This document shows, piece by piece, positions 36,469-44,902 of a stretch of DNA of 49,002 nucleotides (the stretch's first letter is position 1; every line of letters begins with the position of its first letter). Both the position numbers and the translations under genes were made by a program. The DNA comes from an uncultured Oscillospiraceae bacterium. Lineage in GTDB: Bacteria; Bacillota; Clostridia; Oscillospirales; Acutalibacteraceae. The notes beneath the pieces are model-generated. The model was given only the letters and a program-made list of their open reading frames with translations, was not told the origin of the DNA and searched no databases. The stretch covers positions 1 through 49,002 of the forward strand of contig URGA01000004.1 of NCBI GenBank assembly GCA_900547275.1. The letters run 5' to 3'.

Positions 36469-37404
36469 TTATTGTTCTATAACTTTTTCAGTAATAAATT
36501 TGTCTATATCTCGATAAAACGTTTCACTCTCAAGTTCCCTAAGAATTTCGTGGCGGGCATCCTGATAAAGTTTAAGTTCAACATCCCTGTGGCCTGTGGA
36601 AATCAGTTTGTCATAAACTATTTTAACACCTTTGGCATAATCGCCCACGGGGTCCATATCACCTGACGCAATCATTATCGGCAGATCTTTGGGCACACTC
36701 TGATACCAGGCATCCTGGTTACATTCCTGAAGAAGATGGCCAAGATCATTGTAGGCCGCAACAGTAAATGTAAATCCGCAAAGATTATCGGCTACATACT
36801 CGTCAACAGACTGCTTATCGCGGGACAGCCAGTCGCAATGGGTACGTTTTTCAAACTTGTCGTTATAACCCTTAAAACCTGTATTTTCAAGCAACTTTGA
36901 GCGATATTTCTTTCCCTTTAACGCAGCCATAACATTGGTTATGGCAACACTTGCCGCCGCCAGCGGATTAGGACCGCCGGTTCCTATGTAAATAGCGGCA
37001 GAATAGCCTGCTGAAGGATAGCGAGCGGTAAAACAACGCATTATAAAACTGCCCATGGAGTGACCCGCAATAATTACTTTTTTATCTGGATATTCACTTC
37101 TTGCAATATCAAAAAGCTGCTTTGCATCCTGAATAAGGAAACGATAGCCGTCTTTATCTCCGAAATAGCCCAGATCATCGGCATTTCTGCATGATTTTCC
37201 GTGACCAAGCATATCGTGCATGAATACGGCGTAACCCATTGCTGTAAGCGCTTCAATCGCCTTTTGGTAGCGGCCGCAGTGCTCCGCCATTCCGTGGTGA
37301 AGCTGAATTACAGCCTTAACGTTTCCGTCGTCCGGAAACCATTGCCAAGCATAAATTGTTGATAATGTGCTTGTACTCGGAAAAGAATACGTTTTTGTTT
37401 TCAT
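36469..37404 (-). CDS. Alpha/beta hydrolase, monoacylglycerol lipase-like
   Basis: 311 residues from ATG 37404, with GGAGGGG about eight bases upstream; the longer frame from 37443 lacks a good SD. It is a serine hydrolase of the Hydrolase_4/S33 group. LHHGMAEHCGRY forms the oxyanion region, GHSMGS holds the nucleophile Ser116, SGDMDPVG the acid, and DARHEIL the base histidine. This set is typical of monoacylglycerol lipases and lysophospholipases. No signal peptide is seen. It lies between mscL and the glycosidase gene. The substrate is not known. Confidence 0.9.
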   Translation of the reverse strand: MKTKTYSFPSTSTLSTIYAWQWFPDDGNVKAVIQLHHGMAEHCGRYQKAIEALTAMGYAVFMHDMLGHGKSCRNADDLGYFGDKDGYRFLIQDAKQLFDIARSEYPDKKVIIAGHSMGSFIMRCFTARYPSAGYSAAIYIGTGGPNPLAAASVAITNVMAALKGKKYRSKLLENTGFKGYNDKFEKRTHCDWLSRDKQSVDEYVADNLCGFTFTVAAYNDLGHLLQECNQDAWYQSVPKDLPIMIASGDMDPVGDYAKGVKIVYDKLISTGHRDVELKLYQDARHEILRELESETFYRDIDKFITEKVIEQ

Positions 37405-37449
37405 AGAAAATCCCCCTCCGGCAGAAATTCTGCCTTTTTCCATGCTTAT

Positions 37450-37872
37450 TTATTCGTCCAACTGAGAAGTGCAGTGAGCGCATCTCGTTGCGTCGAACGG
37501 AATTTCACTTTTGCAGTACGGGCATATTTTAACAGCCGGCTTATTCTCTTTTTCCTCCGCTTCCCTAACACGGCGAATAGCCGCGGAAATTTTGTTGAAC
37601 AGTCTTATGATAAAGAAAATTACCGCCGCCATAATCAAAAAATTGATTACAGCCGAAATGAAAGCTCCGTAGTCTATATAATTATCGCCAATCAGGTGAA
37701 GTTTTCCCTGAATATTGGCTCCGCCTACGCAGTTTAATATCGGTTTTATTATATCGTCAGTCAGCGCGTTGACAACGCCTGTAAAAGCAGAGCCGATTAT
37801 CATACCGACAGCCAGGTCAATTACGTTTCCCCTGGAGATAAACGTCTTGAATTCCTGAAGAATCTTTTTCAT
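37450..37872 (-). CDS. mscL: Large-conductance mechanosensitive channel with zinc-ribbon tail
   Basis: Pressure-relief channel of the cytoplasmic membrane, a homopentamer. It has 140 residues from ATG 37872 (AGAGGA upstream). The N-terminal amphipathic helix FKTFISRGNVIDLAVGMIIG with the first transmembrane helix, the periplasmic loop, and a second helix (about 80-100) are present. After the usual charged helix the C-terminus carries CPYC ... CAHC, a zinc-ribbon-like pair of CxxC motifs that ordinary MscL lacks. The gene is 28 bases after the radical SAM gene. The tail might regulate assembly or gating; this is inference. Confidence 0.93.
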   Translation of the reverse strand: MKKILQEFKTFISRGNVIDLAVGMIIGSAFTGVVNALTDDIIKPILNCVGGANIQGKLHLIGDNYIDYGAFISAVINFLIMAAVIFFIIRLFNKISAAIRRVREAEEKENKPAVKICPYCKSEIPFDATRCAHCTSQLDE

Positions 37873-37900
37873 TTTTATTCCTCTTTTTATCACAAAATAA

Positions 37901-38782
37901 TCACTTGTCATCCGTTTTTATGCCCGAAAAGTCAAAATCGGGAATAAAACCTTCGTCAGCGGAACAGCGTTCCTGAATAAACAGTTTTTCCATACCCTTA
38001 TCCAAAGCGTAATCAAGAACTTTCCTGTATTCACGCTTTGTTATTTTTCTGTTTATCTCCGGATAATTGCTTAGATCGTTAACAGGCGTGTACTGCGCCA
38101 TCAGCGAAACATATGTATCAGGAAGATTATCGCACAGCCAGTCGATAATCTCTAAAGAAGAGTTGGTGTTTGACGGCAGAATAAGATGTCTGACTATCAT
38201 TCCCGAAACCATTTTTTCTCCGTCAAATTTATCGCTTACCTGGCGGCGCATTTCGCAAAGAGCATCAGCCGCTTTTTCAAAATAATCGGGAGCGGATGAA
38301 TACCGTTTTGCTTTGTCGCTTCTGATATATTTAAGATCAGGCAGATAAATATCCACCAGACCGTCAAGTCTTTTCAGCGTCTCAACATTTTCGTAGCCGC
38401 TGCTGTTATAAACCACCGGCACCGGCGGTTTCCAGCGCTCCAGCAATTTTGCAAGAGCAGATGCGTAATGGGTGGGATTTACAAAATTTATGTTCTGTGC
38501 GCCCTGCTCCACAAGGTTTTTCATAATGTCAATAAGGTCGTCCTCGCTCAGCTCAACGCCTTTGTTTTCACTGCTTATCTCGTAATTCTGGCAGTAAACA
38601 CAGCGCAGAGAACAGCCGCTGAAAAATACGGCTCCGCTGCCGTTTGGCCGGCTGAGACAAGGTTCCTCCCAAAAATGGAGAGCCGCTCTAGCCGCCCTGA
38701 ATTTTTCTGGGGATCGGCAGTAGCCGACAGAAACAGAGCGGTCTGCGCCGCAGTTTCTGGGACAGTCTTTACAAATTCTCAT
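37901..38782 (-). CDS. Radical SAM protein, PFL-activase-like (COG1313 type)
   Basis: 293 residues. CSLRCVYC (57-64) is the radical SAM CxxxCxxC site (Cys57, Cys61, Cys64) for a [4Fe-4S] cluster and S-adenosylmethionine. An N-terminal cysteine cluster (CKDCPRNC, then YC at 22) could bind a second metal or cluster. The barrel shows YNSSGYENVETLKRL, DIYLPDLKY and HLILPSNTNSS, typical of proteins annotated as pyruvate formate-lyase activating enzyme homologues. The real substrate is unknown. Its start overlaps rsmI by 4 bases, so it belongs to the same operon. Confidence 0.9.
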   Translation of the reverse strand: MRICKDCPRNCGADRSVSVGYCRSPEKFRAARAALHFWEEPCLSRPNGSGAVFFSGCSLRCVYCQNYEISSENKGVELSEDDLIDIMKNLVEQGAQNINFVNPTHYASALAKLLERWKPPVPVVYNSSGYENVETLKRLDGLVDIYLPDLKYIRSDKAKRYSSAPDYFEKAADALCEMRRQVSDKFDGEKMVSGMIVRHLILPSNTNSSLEIIDWLCDNLPDTYVSLMAQYTPVNDLSNYPEINRKITKREYRKVLDYALDKGMEKLFIQERCSADEGFIPDFDFSGIKTDDK

Positions 38783-39600
38783 AACAGCGCCTTATATATG
38801 TCTCCTTTTCTGTAAGGGGTAACGGCGGCAATCTCCTTTGATGCGGCGTTTACCGACATTCCGTTTTCAGTAAGCGCCCTCGCTTTTTCCACCGCTTCTT
38901 CAAAAGTTATCTCTTTCTCAACCTCGGCTTTCTTGCCCTCAACTATCAAAACGATCTCGCCTTTTATTTTCTCTTCCGTAAACCGTTTTTCAGCCTGAGC
39001 AAGCGTTGTTCGTATAACTTCTTCGTGGACTTTTGTCAGTTCCCTTACAATTGCGATTTCACGGTCACCCAAAACCTTATGCAAATCACATACTGTGTTG
39101 GCGAATTTATGGGGCGCCTCGTAAAATATCATCGTTCTTTTTTCGTCTTTTATTTCTTCAAGGTGGTCGCGGCGGGACTTCTTGTTAACAGACAAAAATC
39201 CCTCAAATGTAAACCTGCCTGTATCCATGCCGGATATTGCCAGTGCAGTAGCAAATGCTACAGGACCCGGAACAGAAACAACCGTAATGCCTCTTTCGTG
39301 GCAAAGGCGAACAAGATCCTCACCGGGGTCTGAAATAGCCGGCATTCCCGCGTCTGTAACAATGGCGCAGTTCTCCCCTCTTTCTATTCTGTCTGCAATT
39401 ATTTCGCCTTTCTGGCGGCGGTTATGCTCAAAATAACTTATCATTTCTTTTTTTATGCCGAAATGATTAAGCAATTTAAGAGTAACCCTTGTATCCTCCG
39501 CCGCAATAAAATCAACCGAGCTCAGCGTTTCAACAGCTCTCGGTGAGAAATCGGACAAATTTCCGATAGGCGTTCCAACAACATATAACTTTCCGCTCAT
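38779..39600 (-). CDS. rsmI: 16S rRNA (cytidine-1402 2'-O)-methyltransferase
   Basis: SAM-dependent methyltransferase of the tetrapyrrole-methylase fold that methylates the ribose of C1402 in the decoding centre. It has 273 residues: GTPIGNLSDFSPRAVETL at the N-terminus, EDTRVT, DAGMPAISDPG and VPGPVAFATALAISGM. The full family length is present. It overlaps both neighbours by 4 bases (trmN6-like at 39597-39600 and the radical SAM gene at 38779-38782), so this is a tightly coupled operon. The trmN-rsmI pair matches the yabB-yabC order known from B. subtilis. Confidence 0.97.
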   Translation of the reverse strand: MSGKLYVVGTPIGNLSDFSPRAVETLSSVDFIAAEDTRVTLKLLNHFGIKKEMISYFEHNRRQKGEIIADRIERGENCAIVTDAGMPAISDPGEDLVRLCHERGITVVSVPGPVAFATALAISGMDTGRFTFEGFLSVNKKSRRDHLEEIKDEKRTMIFYEAPHKFANTVCDLHKVLGDREIAIVRELTKVHEEVIRTTLAQAEKRFTEEKIKGEIVLIVEGKKAEVEKEITFEEAVEKARALTENGMSVNAASKEIAAVTPYRKGDIYKALL

Positions 39601-40328
39601 TTATCGTACCCGTCGGCATAAGAGCCGTATATCTTCAGCATTTCATCGGTGAACTTTAGATTTTCTTTCTTAATAATCAACTGGGGCGCAACACGCAAAA
39701 ACGGTTTTGCTCCCTTTCGCCCTTCAATCAGGAAGAGGAAAGGTGCGTCTCCCGCCTTATCCTGAACGAAGCGCAGACGCTTCGGCTCAAGTTTAAAGCG
39801 GCGCATTGAATCCATAACGTCAACCAGTCTTTCAGGACGGTGGCACATACAAAATCTTCCGCCGAACTGCAAAAGATATGAAGCCGCGCGGCAGGCGTCC
39901 TCAATAGTACAGCACACCTCGTGGCGGGCAATCTTTGCGCTTTCGTCCATTGATTCAATTCCCGTATTAACAGGCTTATACGGAGGGTTCATTGTAACAA
40001 GCGAAAAACTCTCCGCCTTAAACAGAGTTTCAATCTGTCTTAAATCACACTGATTAACCTTCAGTCTGTCTGAAAAGCCGTTATATACAATAGAGGTTTC
40101 AACCTGCTTTACCGCATTCTCCTGAATGTCAACGCAGTTCACGGGCTTAATTGTATCATCCCTCAGCCACAAAAGCGGTATTATCCCACAGCCTGTGCCA
40201 AGGTCGATGGCGTTGTCCCGTCTGCGTATGCAGGCAAAATCAGCAAGAAGCACTGCGTCCGTACCGAATGTATGCTCCCTGCTTACGGCAATATGCACAT
40301 TGTCTGAAAGTCGTTCTATCTTGTACAT
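39597..40328 (-). CDS. tRNA1(Val) adenine-N6 methyltransferase-like protein
   Basis: 243 residues, class I SAM methyltransferase of the YfiC/TrmN6 (YabB) group. AIDLGTGCGIIPLLW is the SAM-binding motif and VTMNPPY is the N6-adenine NPPY motif, pointing to methylation of an adenine in tRNA. CMCHRPERLVDVM follows. It is the first gene of an operon with rsmI, the radical SAM gene and mscL. AAGGAG lies just before the ATG. Its promoter is at 40350-40378, overlapping the terminator of the ferredoxin gene. Confidence 0.93.
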   Translation of the reverse strand: MYKIERLSDNVHIAVSREHTFGTDAVLLADFACIRRRDNAIDLGTGCGIIPLLWLRDDTIKPVNCVDIQENAVKQVETSIVYNGFSDRLKVNQCDLRQIETLFKAESFSLVTMNPPYKPVNTGIESMDESAKIARHEVCCTIEDACRAASYLLQFGGRFCMCHRPERLVDVMDSMRRFKLEPKRLRFVQDKAGDAPFLFLIEGRKGAKPFLRVAPQLIIKKENLKFTDEMLKIYGSYADGYDK

Positions 40329-40349
40329 GGCTTCTCCTTTTTTTCTTAT

Positions 40350-40378
40350 ATTATATAACGCTTTAGCGCTTTTGACAA
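40350..40378 (-). promoter_or_regulatory. Promoter of the trmN6-rsmI operon
   Basis: On the minus strand TTGTCA (40378-40373), a 17-base spacer and TATAAT (40355-40350), with the start near 40343. The -35 touches the T-run of the upstream ferredoxin terminator. Confidence 0.75.
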
Positions 40379-40410
40379 CAAAAAAAGTACGCCCTCATTA
40401 GAGGGCGTAG
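40378..40410 (-). terminator. Terminator of the ferredoxin gene
   Basis: A 9-bp stem (40388-40396 with 40401-40409), loop ATTA, followed on the minus strand by a long T-run (bases 40386-40379). Confidence 0.88.
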
Positions 40411-40433
40411 ATTTATCGTTATTTACAAGTGCA

Positions 40434-40604
40434 TTATGCCTGAGAAGGAGCACCAACGGGGCAAGTAGCCTCGCAAGCACCACACTCGATGCAAGCGTCT
40501 GCATCAATTACGTACTTACCGTCACCTTCTGAAATAGCTGATACGGGGCACTCTGCTGCGCAAGCACCGCATGAAATGCAATCGTCAGAAATTGCGTATG
40601 CCAT
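40434..40604 (-). CDS. 2[4Fe-4S] clostridial-type ferredoxin
   Basis: 56-residue electron carrier starting MAYAISDDC. Two CxxCxxCxxxCP motifs are visible, CISCGACAAECP and CIECGACEATCP, one per [4Fe-4S] cluster. The ATG is at 40604, with AGGAGGTG upstream. It has its own promoter (40638-40666) and terminator (40378-40410), so it is a monocistronic unit inserted between ricT and the trmN6-like gene. Nothing in the sequence names its redox partner. RicT and radical SAM proteins nearby both use [4Fe-4S] clusters, but that is only context. Confidence 0.97.
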   Translation of the reverse strand: MAYAISDDCISCGACAAECPVSAISEGDGKYVIDADACIECGACEATCPVGAPSQA

Positions 40605-40637
40605 TCTAAATACACCTCCTGTCACTTTTCTACAATA

Positions 40638-40666
40638 AATATAACAGTATTGCCGATAAAAAGCAA
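40638..40666 (-). promoter_or_regulatory. Promoter of the ferredoxin gene
   Basis: On the minus strand TTGCTT (40666-40661), a 17-base spacer and TATATT (40643-40638), with TGT just upstream of the -10. The start is near 40631. Confidence 0.65.
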
Positions 40667-40684
40667 GAGGAAAATAAAGAAATA

Positions 40685-41551
40685 TTACTGATTATTACCA
40701 GCGTTTTCGGCTCTGTCCTTATTTGCACTGCGACCTGAGCGTTCGCGGACAATTCTTACCGCATCACGCTCAACAATGACGGGAGCGCCGTCGGGAGCGC
40801 TGTCAAGCTGAACCTTAAGTTTGCCTGCCAGAAGTGAAACGTCAACGACAACGCCTCTGCCCTCGCGGCAGTCAACCACCGTGCCCTTTTTCGGTGTAAT
40901 CTTCTGCAAATATTCATAACCGTTTTGCTCATATTTCAGACAGCACATCAGTCTTCCGCAAGTGCCGCTGATCTTTGAGGGAGAAAGGCTGAGACCCTGC
41001 TCCTTTGCCATTTTTATAGAAACGGAATGAAAATCATTGAGAAAAGTTGAACAGCAAAACGGACGGCCGCATATTCCGAGACCGCCAAGCATTTTTGACT
41101 CGTCCCTTACACCGATTTGGCGCAGCTCGATTCTCGTATGGAAAGTCGAAGCAAGATCCTTTACAAGTTCGCGGAAATCCACTCTGCCGTCAGCAGTAAA
41201 ATAGAAAAGGATTTTAGAACCGTCAAAAGCATATTCAACCTCAGTAAGGTTCATATCAAGATTGTGCTTTTGGATTTTCTCTGCGCATATTTCGTAAGCG
41301 CGTTTTTCTTTCTTTCTGTTTTCTTCCACCGTTTTGCGGTCCGCGTCAGTTGCAATACGCACGATAGGTTTCAGCGGAGCGACTACCTCGCTGTCATCCA
41401 CCTCGCGTATGCCGGACTGAGCAACAGCGCATTCAAGCCCTCTGGAAGTTTCAACAATAACCATGTCGTTCTTATTGACTTCCAGCTTTTTGGGGTCGAA
41501 AAAATATGTTTTGCCTGCGTCCTTAAAACGCACGCCGACTACTTTCGTCAT
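40685..41551 (-). CDS. ricT: RicT/YaaT-like protein (PSP1 C-terminal domain)
   Basis: 288 residues from ATG 41551 (AGGAGG about 12 bases upstream; the longer frame from 41596 has no better start). It is a PSP1-domain protein homologous to B. subtilis YaaT/RicT, part of the RicAFT complex that stimulates RNase Y and developmental phosphorelay. Conserved cysteines occur as CGRPFCC (161-167) and CGRLMCC (198-204), the set that in B. subtilis holds [4Fe-4S] clusters. It follows holB by 16 bases. No ricF or ricA homologue is in the window. Confidence 0.93.
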   Translation of the reverse strand: MTKVVGVRFKDAGKTYFFDPKKLEVNKNDMVIVETSRGLECAVAQSGIREVDDSEVVAPLKPIVRIATDADRKTVEENRKKEKRAYEICAEKIQKHNLDMNLTEVEYAFDGSKILFYFTADGRVDFRELVKDLASTFHTRIELRQIGVRDESKMLGGLGICGRPFCCSTFLNDFHSVSIKMAKEQGLSLSPSKISGTCGRLMCCLKYEQNGYEYLQKITPKKGTVVDCREGRGVVVDVSLLAGKLKVQLDSAPDGAPVIVERDAVRIVRERSGRSANKDRAENAGNNQ

Positions 41552-41567
41552 GTTTATATATATCCTC

Positions 41568-42551
41568 CTATCTGCCTGCCGCCTGTCTGAGCGCATAGCA
41601 GAATTTCGTAATTATCAACGCGTTGTTTGCGTTGCTGTTTGTCAGTTTATACACTTCGCCCACAGTCTCCGTCAGCTTGAGTAGCTGGCTTCTTGTAAGC
41701 TCACAGGCGAGCATTTCAGCCGTTTTGCGGTTGCCCGAAAGAAGCTGAGCACCGCTGTCAACAAGGAGAGTGTCCCTGAACATGCGGCGAAGCAGTGAGC
41801 AGGCGTCAAGTATTCCCTGCCTGTCCTTCTGAAAAGCGGAGCATACTTTCAAAAGTTCGTATTCATTATCTTTTACAAGACTGGTGCAAATATCAATACA
41901 AAGGGAATTAAGAGCGGCGGCTTTTCCGTCTTTAAGACTTTCCATCGCTCTGCCTATATTCCCGTTAAACATTGAGACCGCTTGCCTTGCGCGGTCATAA
42001 TCGGCGCCGCTGTCATGCTCCGTTATATATTCGGCGCCGATTTTTTCATTCACTCCCTCCAGCGTAAACACAACGCTTCGGGAAAGTACCGTTTGCAAAA
42101 GTGCGCTTTTATTGTCCACCGTTAAAATAAACCTTACATATGACGGCGGTTCCTCAAGTATTTTCAATATAGCGTTCTGGGCAGATTCACTCATAAGATG
42201 AGCGTTTGCCAGTATGTAGACCTTGAACGGCGCCTCATTCGGCGACATACATGTATCATCAATAACTTTCTGTATCATCTCTTTGTGAAAAGAGCGGGCG
42301 CCTCCCTCAGGAGTATACTCAAAAATATCCGGATGGATATGGGAGACAGCCTTTTTGCACTGAGAACAGATATAGCACGGCTTTTCTTCACTGCGGCAAA
42401 CAAGCGCGGCGGCTATTTCCCGCGCCAAAACGTGCTTGCCCATGCCCTGCTCGCCTTCAAGAATAACAGCGTGGGGCAGTCTGCCCGTATCAAGCAAAGC
42501 TGAAATCTGTTCTTTTATCTTTTCGTTACCGAGAAAATACTTAAAACGCAT
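41568..42551 (-). CDS. holB: DNA polymerase III delta' subunit
   Basis: Clamp-loader subunit with 327 residues. The AAA+ N-terminal region has GEQGMGKH (33-40), a Walker A with His where Thr/Ser is usual, consistent with delta' being a non-hydrolysing subunit. A zinc-binding module has Cys52, Cys59, Cys62 and Cys65. ILEEPPSYVRFIL and LSRSVVF (the SRC-like region) follow. The C-terminus is the helical collar domain. It lies between darA (5-base gap) and ricT, as in B. subtilis and many clostridia. Confidence 0.96.
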   Translation of the reverse strand: MRFKYFLGNEKIKEQISALLDTGRLPHAVILEGEQGMGKHVLAREIAAALVCRSEEKPCYICSQCKKAVSHIHPDIFEYTPEGGARSFHKEMIQKVIDDTCMSPNEAPFKVYILANAHLMSESAQNAILKILEEPPSYVRFILTVDNKSALLQTVLSRSVVFTLEGVNEKIGAEYITEHDSGADYDRARQAVSMFNGNIGRAMESLKDGKAAALNSLCIDICTSLVKDNEYELLKVCSAFQKDRQGILDACSLLRRMFRDTLLVDSGAQLLSGNRKTAEMLACELTRSQLLKLTETVGEVYKLTNSNANNALIITKFCYALRQAAGR

Positions 42552-42556
42552 TTTAA

Positions 42557-42880
42557 TTATAACTTTCTGAATTCGTCAACATTTATTACAAAAGCGACAG
42601 CGCCGTACTCTTCAACATCAACGGGCTGTTTGAGCAGAGAACCTTCAAGTGTGCTTTCAACACCGAACTGGCGAACAACACGCTTTGTTACGTTCTCCTT
42701 GATTACATCAAAAAGATGGGGAACTTTGTCATCGTCTGTTCCGATACATACGGCTGTATGACCGTCTGCAAGGAACTGACCCGATGTGGAAATGCGGGTT
42801 GCAAAAAATCCCTCGTTACTTACTGCGGACAGTACTTTTGTAATGTCCTTATTTGAAATTAAAGCCATAACAAGCTTCAT
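42557..42880 (-). CDS. darA: PII-like cyclic-di-AMP receptor
   Basis: 107-residue protein homologous to DarA/PstA (YaaQ), trimeric PII-like proteins that bind c-di-AMP. It starts MKLVMALISNKDITKVLSAV, then GFFATRISTSGQFLADGHT and VCIGTDDDKV, typical of the family; the C-terminal VFAVxV-like strand ends FVINVDEFRKL. The ATG at 42880 has AAGGATG upstream. It heads darA-holB-ricT, from a promoter at 42959-42987. Its target proteins are not known. Confidence 0.96.
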   Translation of the reverse strand: MKLVMALISNKDITKVLSAVSNEGFFATRISTSGQFLADGHTAVCIGTDDDKVPHLFDVIKENVTKRVVRQFGVESTLEGSLLKQPVDVEEYGAVAFVINVDEFRKL

Positions 42881-42958
42881 TCATATCATCCTTTCTAAAC
42901 TTGCCAATATCGCTTTATCCCCCCGACAAAGGATAAATAATTTAATTCTATCGTATCA

Positions 42959-42987
42959 ATTATACGCTTAAATCGGCAAATTTACAA
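42959..42987 (-). promoter_or_regulatory. Promoter of darA-holB-ricT
   Basis: On the minus strand TTGTAA (42987-42982), a 17-base spacer and TATAAT (42964-42959). The start is near 42952, about 70 bases before darA. The stretch 42988-43073 before it shows no strong terminator. Confidence 0.7.
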
Positions 42988-43073
42988 CTCATAGTAATTT
43001 ATCTTCAAACAAAATTTACAATTTGTACTTATTTAGACATATCATTCCTGAAATGGAACATTATCTCTCTTAC

Positions 43074-44003
43074 TCATGCAACGCTTGCCATAGCCACAAT
43101 AACGGGCATCGTAATAATTGAAAAAATGGAAGACTGAGCCGCAAGCTCACTGCCCAGAGCTGTATCGTTATCATATTTTGCGGCGTACATAGCCGTATTG
43201 CTTGCGGTGGGGGCTGAGGCTGATATGGTCATCGCCACAAGTAAATCGCCCGTAACTCCAAGCAGGCGGAATATGCCAAGCATACAGGCGGGAATAAAAA
43301 CGAGGCGTAAAAAAGAAGAAAAATAAAGTTCTTTTTTTATCACCAGATTTTTGAAATTAGAATTTGCCAAAAATGTTCCGAAAATTATCATCGCCAGCGG
43401 CGAATTGCAGTTTCCTATCAACTCCATGGGATAGGAAATAATATACGGTATCTCAGGCTGAATAAAAAACAGCGGAAGTCCGATGATAACGGCGATTGAA
43501 CCTGGATTGAGAAAAATCCGTTTAATATCTATTTTCGCCTCTCGTCCACTTATTGCATATATTCCGTAGGTGAAGGCGAGGATATTGAAAACCGCAACAT
43601 AAACGGAACAGTAAAAGATACCTTCCGTACCGATTACGCTTTTTGCCAGCGGAAGAGCAAGGAAAGCGGCGTTTGAAAAAACAATGCCGTAATGATAAAT
43701 TCCGCGTTCTTTAAGCGAGCGTTTGCGAAACGTTGCCCCGGCAACTGCAATGCCGAAAAAGTGGGTGCCAAAGGCACAGGCAAATGCAATAAGTATACCC
43801 TTAACGTGTTCAATGGTATATTCCATTGTCATAAAGGTATGGATTATTGTAATGGGCAATATTATATTGAACAGAAGATCAATAACGCGTTTTCCGTCCG
43901 CCTGACGGAAAATCTTTGTTCTGTCGGTAATAAAGCCCACAAGAGAAATCAGATAGAGAATGCCCACCTGAAGAGCTATCGTTTTCAGATTGTCAAGAAA
44001 CAA
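43074..44003 (-). CDS. AEC (auxin efflux carrier) family permease
   Basis: 309 residues with about ten hydrophobic helices, of the AEC/bile-acid-type fold. Members export or import organic anions such as malate and malonate in bacteria. The two glycine/alanine-containing crossover-like segments are visible (around FGTFLANSNF and MTISASAPTASNTAMYA). It starts with TTG at 44003; GGAGG lies 8 bases upstream. It is 45 bases after the multi-pass protein gene and in the same direction as citrate synthase, suggesting organic-acid transport. The substrate is not shown by sequence. Confidence 0.88.
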   Translation of the reverse strand: MFLDNLKTIALQVGILYLISLVGFITDRTKIFRQADGKRVIDLLFNIILPITIIHTFMTMEYTIEHVKGILIAFACAFGTHFFGIAVAGATFRKRSLKERGIYHYGIVFSNAAFLALPLAKSVIGTEGIFYCSVYVAVFNILAFTYGIYAISGREAKIDIKRIFLNPGSIAVIIGLPLFFIQPEIPYIISYPMELIGNCNSPLAMIIFGTFLANSNFKNLVIKKELYFSSFLRLVFIPACMLGIFRLLGVTGDLLVAMTISASAPTASNTAMYAAKYDNDTALGSELAAQSSIFSIITMPVIVAMASVA

Positions 44004-44048
44004 GGGGTATCCTCCGTAAAAATCCCCGTAGCGCGGTGTAATAATCGG

Positions 44049-44879
44049 TTATTCTCTGCTCCTTCTAAGCAGATTTCCGGCAAATGAAGCGGCAAACAAA
44101 CCGCAGATTAAGTCGGTAATTCTTGAAAATACGGCGTCGCTCAGTTCGCTTTGACGCCCTATAAAAGAAGTAATAATTCCGGGTAATTCCAGAATTACAG
44201 AAAGCATAAATGTTACTAAGGCAAAAAATACAATTCCGCGGCCTGCGTTTCTTTCGCTGACAGCCACCGTAATAAACGAAAAGTAAAACATCAACAGGAA
44301 AACAAGGTAAATAAATTCCACTACAGTCTCTGTTCCCATTGATACATTTACCATTTCAACGAGAATGTCAAGAAGCCTTATAACAGCCCACAAAACGGGT
44401 ACGAAATGGAAGAACCTGAAACTTCTGAAATCGTACTGACTTCCAGATAATGTCATGCCCACGGTTATGTAATAAAAGCTGGACAGCAGAGCGAACGCTC
44501 CCAGCAAAACCATAAGCACAAGTTCATTTCGCTCAAGATAAGCTGTATTTTCAATATAGTTAAAGCAATCGAAAGCCTGAAGCACAAAGTCTGCAAAAAA
44601 CGCTCCGGCATTCAAAAACGCAAACACTGCAATCTTTCGCTGAGGCTTTTGAGCAATTCCCGGCGCGGTACACCTGCATCGAATGGCAAATACGAGACAA
44701 AGCGCCGCAGAGCAAAATATCAGACCGTAGATCCAGTAACTGTAAATTTCTCCCTCAGGCACAACAAAGCCTGTACTGTTATCCGTAAAAAAGAGGAGCT
44801 GCCGAAAGCGCAAGAAAACAGCAACCCCTGCCGCAACAGTTGATAGAATCAAAGGGATTTTTGCCGTTTTATTCTGCAC
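44049..44879 (-). CDS. Multi-pass membrane protein of unknown function
   Basis: 276 residues with about seven or eight hydrophobic helices and no soluble domain. It starts with GTG at 44879; GAGGAG lies 8 bases upstream. I do not recognise a family; a long aromatic-rich stretch (SGSQYDFRSFRFFHFVPVLW) lies mid-protein. It begins 23 bases after citrate synthase and precedes the AEC permease, so it is probably translated from the same mRNA. Confidence 0.8.
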   Translation of the reverse strand: MQNKTAKIPLILSTVAAGVAVFLRFRQLLFFTDNSTGFVVPEGEIYSYWIYGLIFCSAALCLVFAIRCRCTAPGIAQKPQRKIAVFAFLNAGAFFADFVLQAFDCFNYIENTAYLERNELVLMVLLGAFALLSSFYYITVGMTLSGSQYDFRSFRFFHFVPVLWAVIRLLDILVEMVNVSMGTETVVEFIYLVFLLMFYFSFITVAVSERNAGRGIVFFALVTFMLSVILELPGIITSFIGRQSELSDAVFSRITDLICGLFAASFAGNLLRRSRE

Positions 44880-44902
44880 CTTTTTCGCTCCTCTAAATCA
44901 AC

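Noticed and set aside
37416..37436. Hairpin GGCAGAAATTCTGCC with T-run before the hydrolase gene
   Set aside because: The T-run is on the plus strand where no gene ends, so it is not a terminator for the minus-strand operon.
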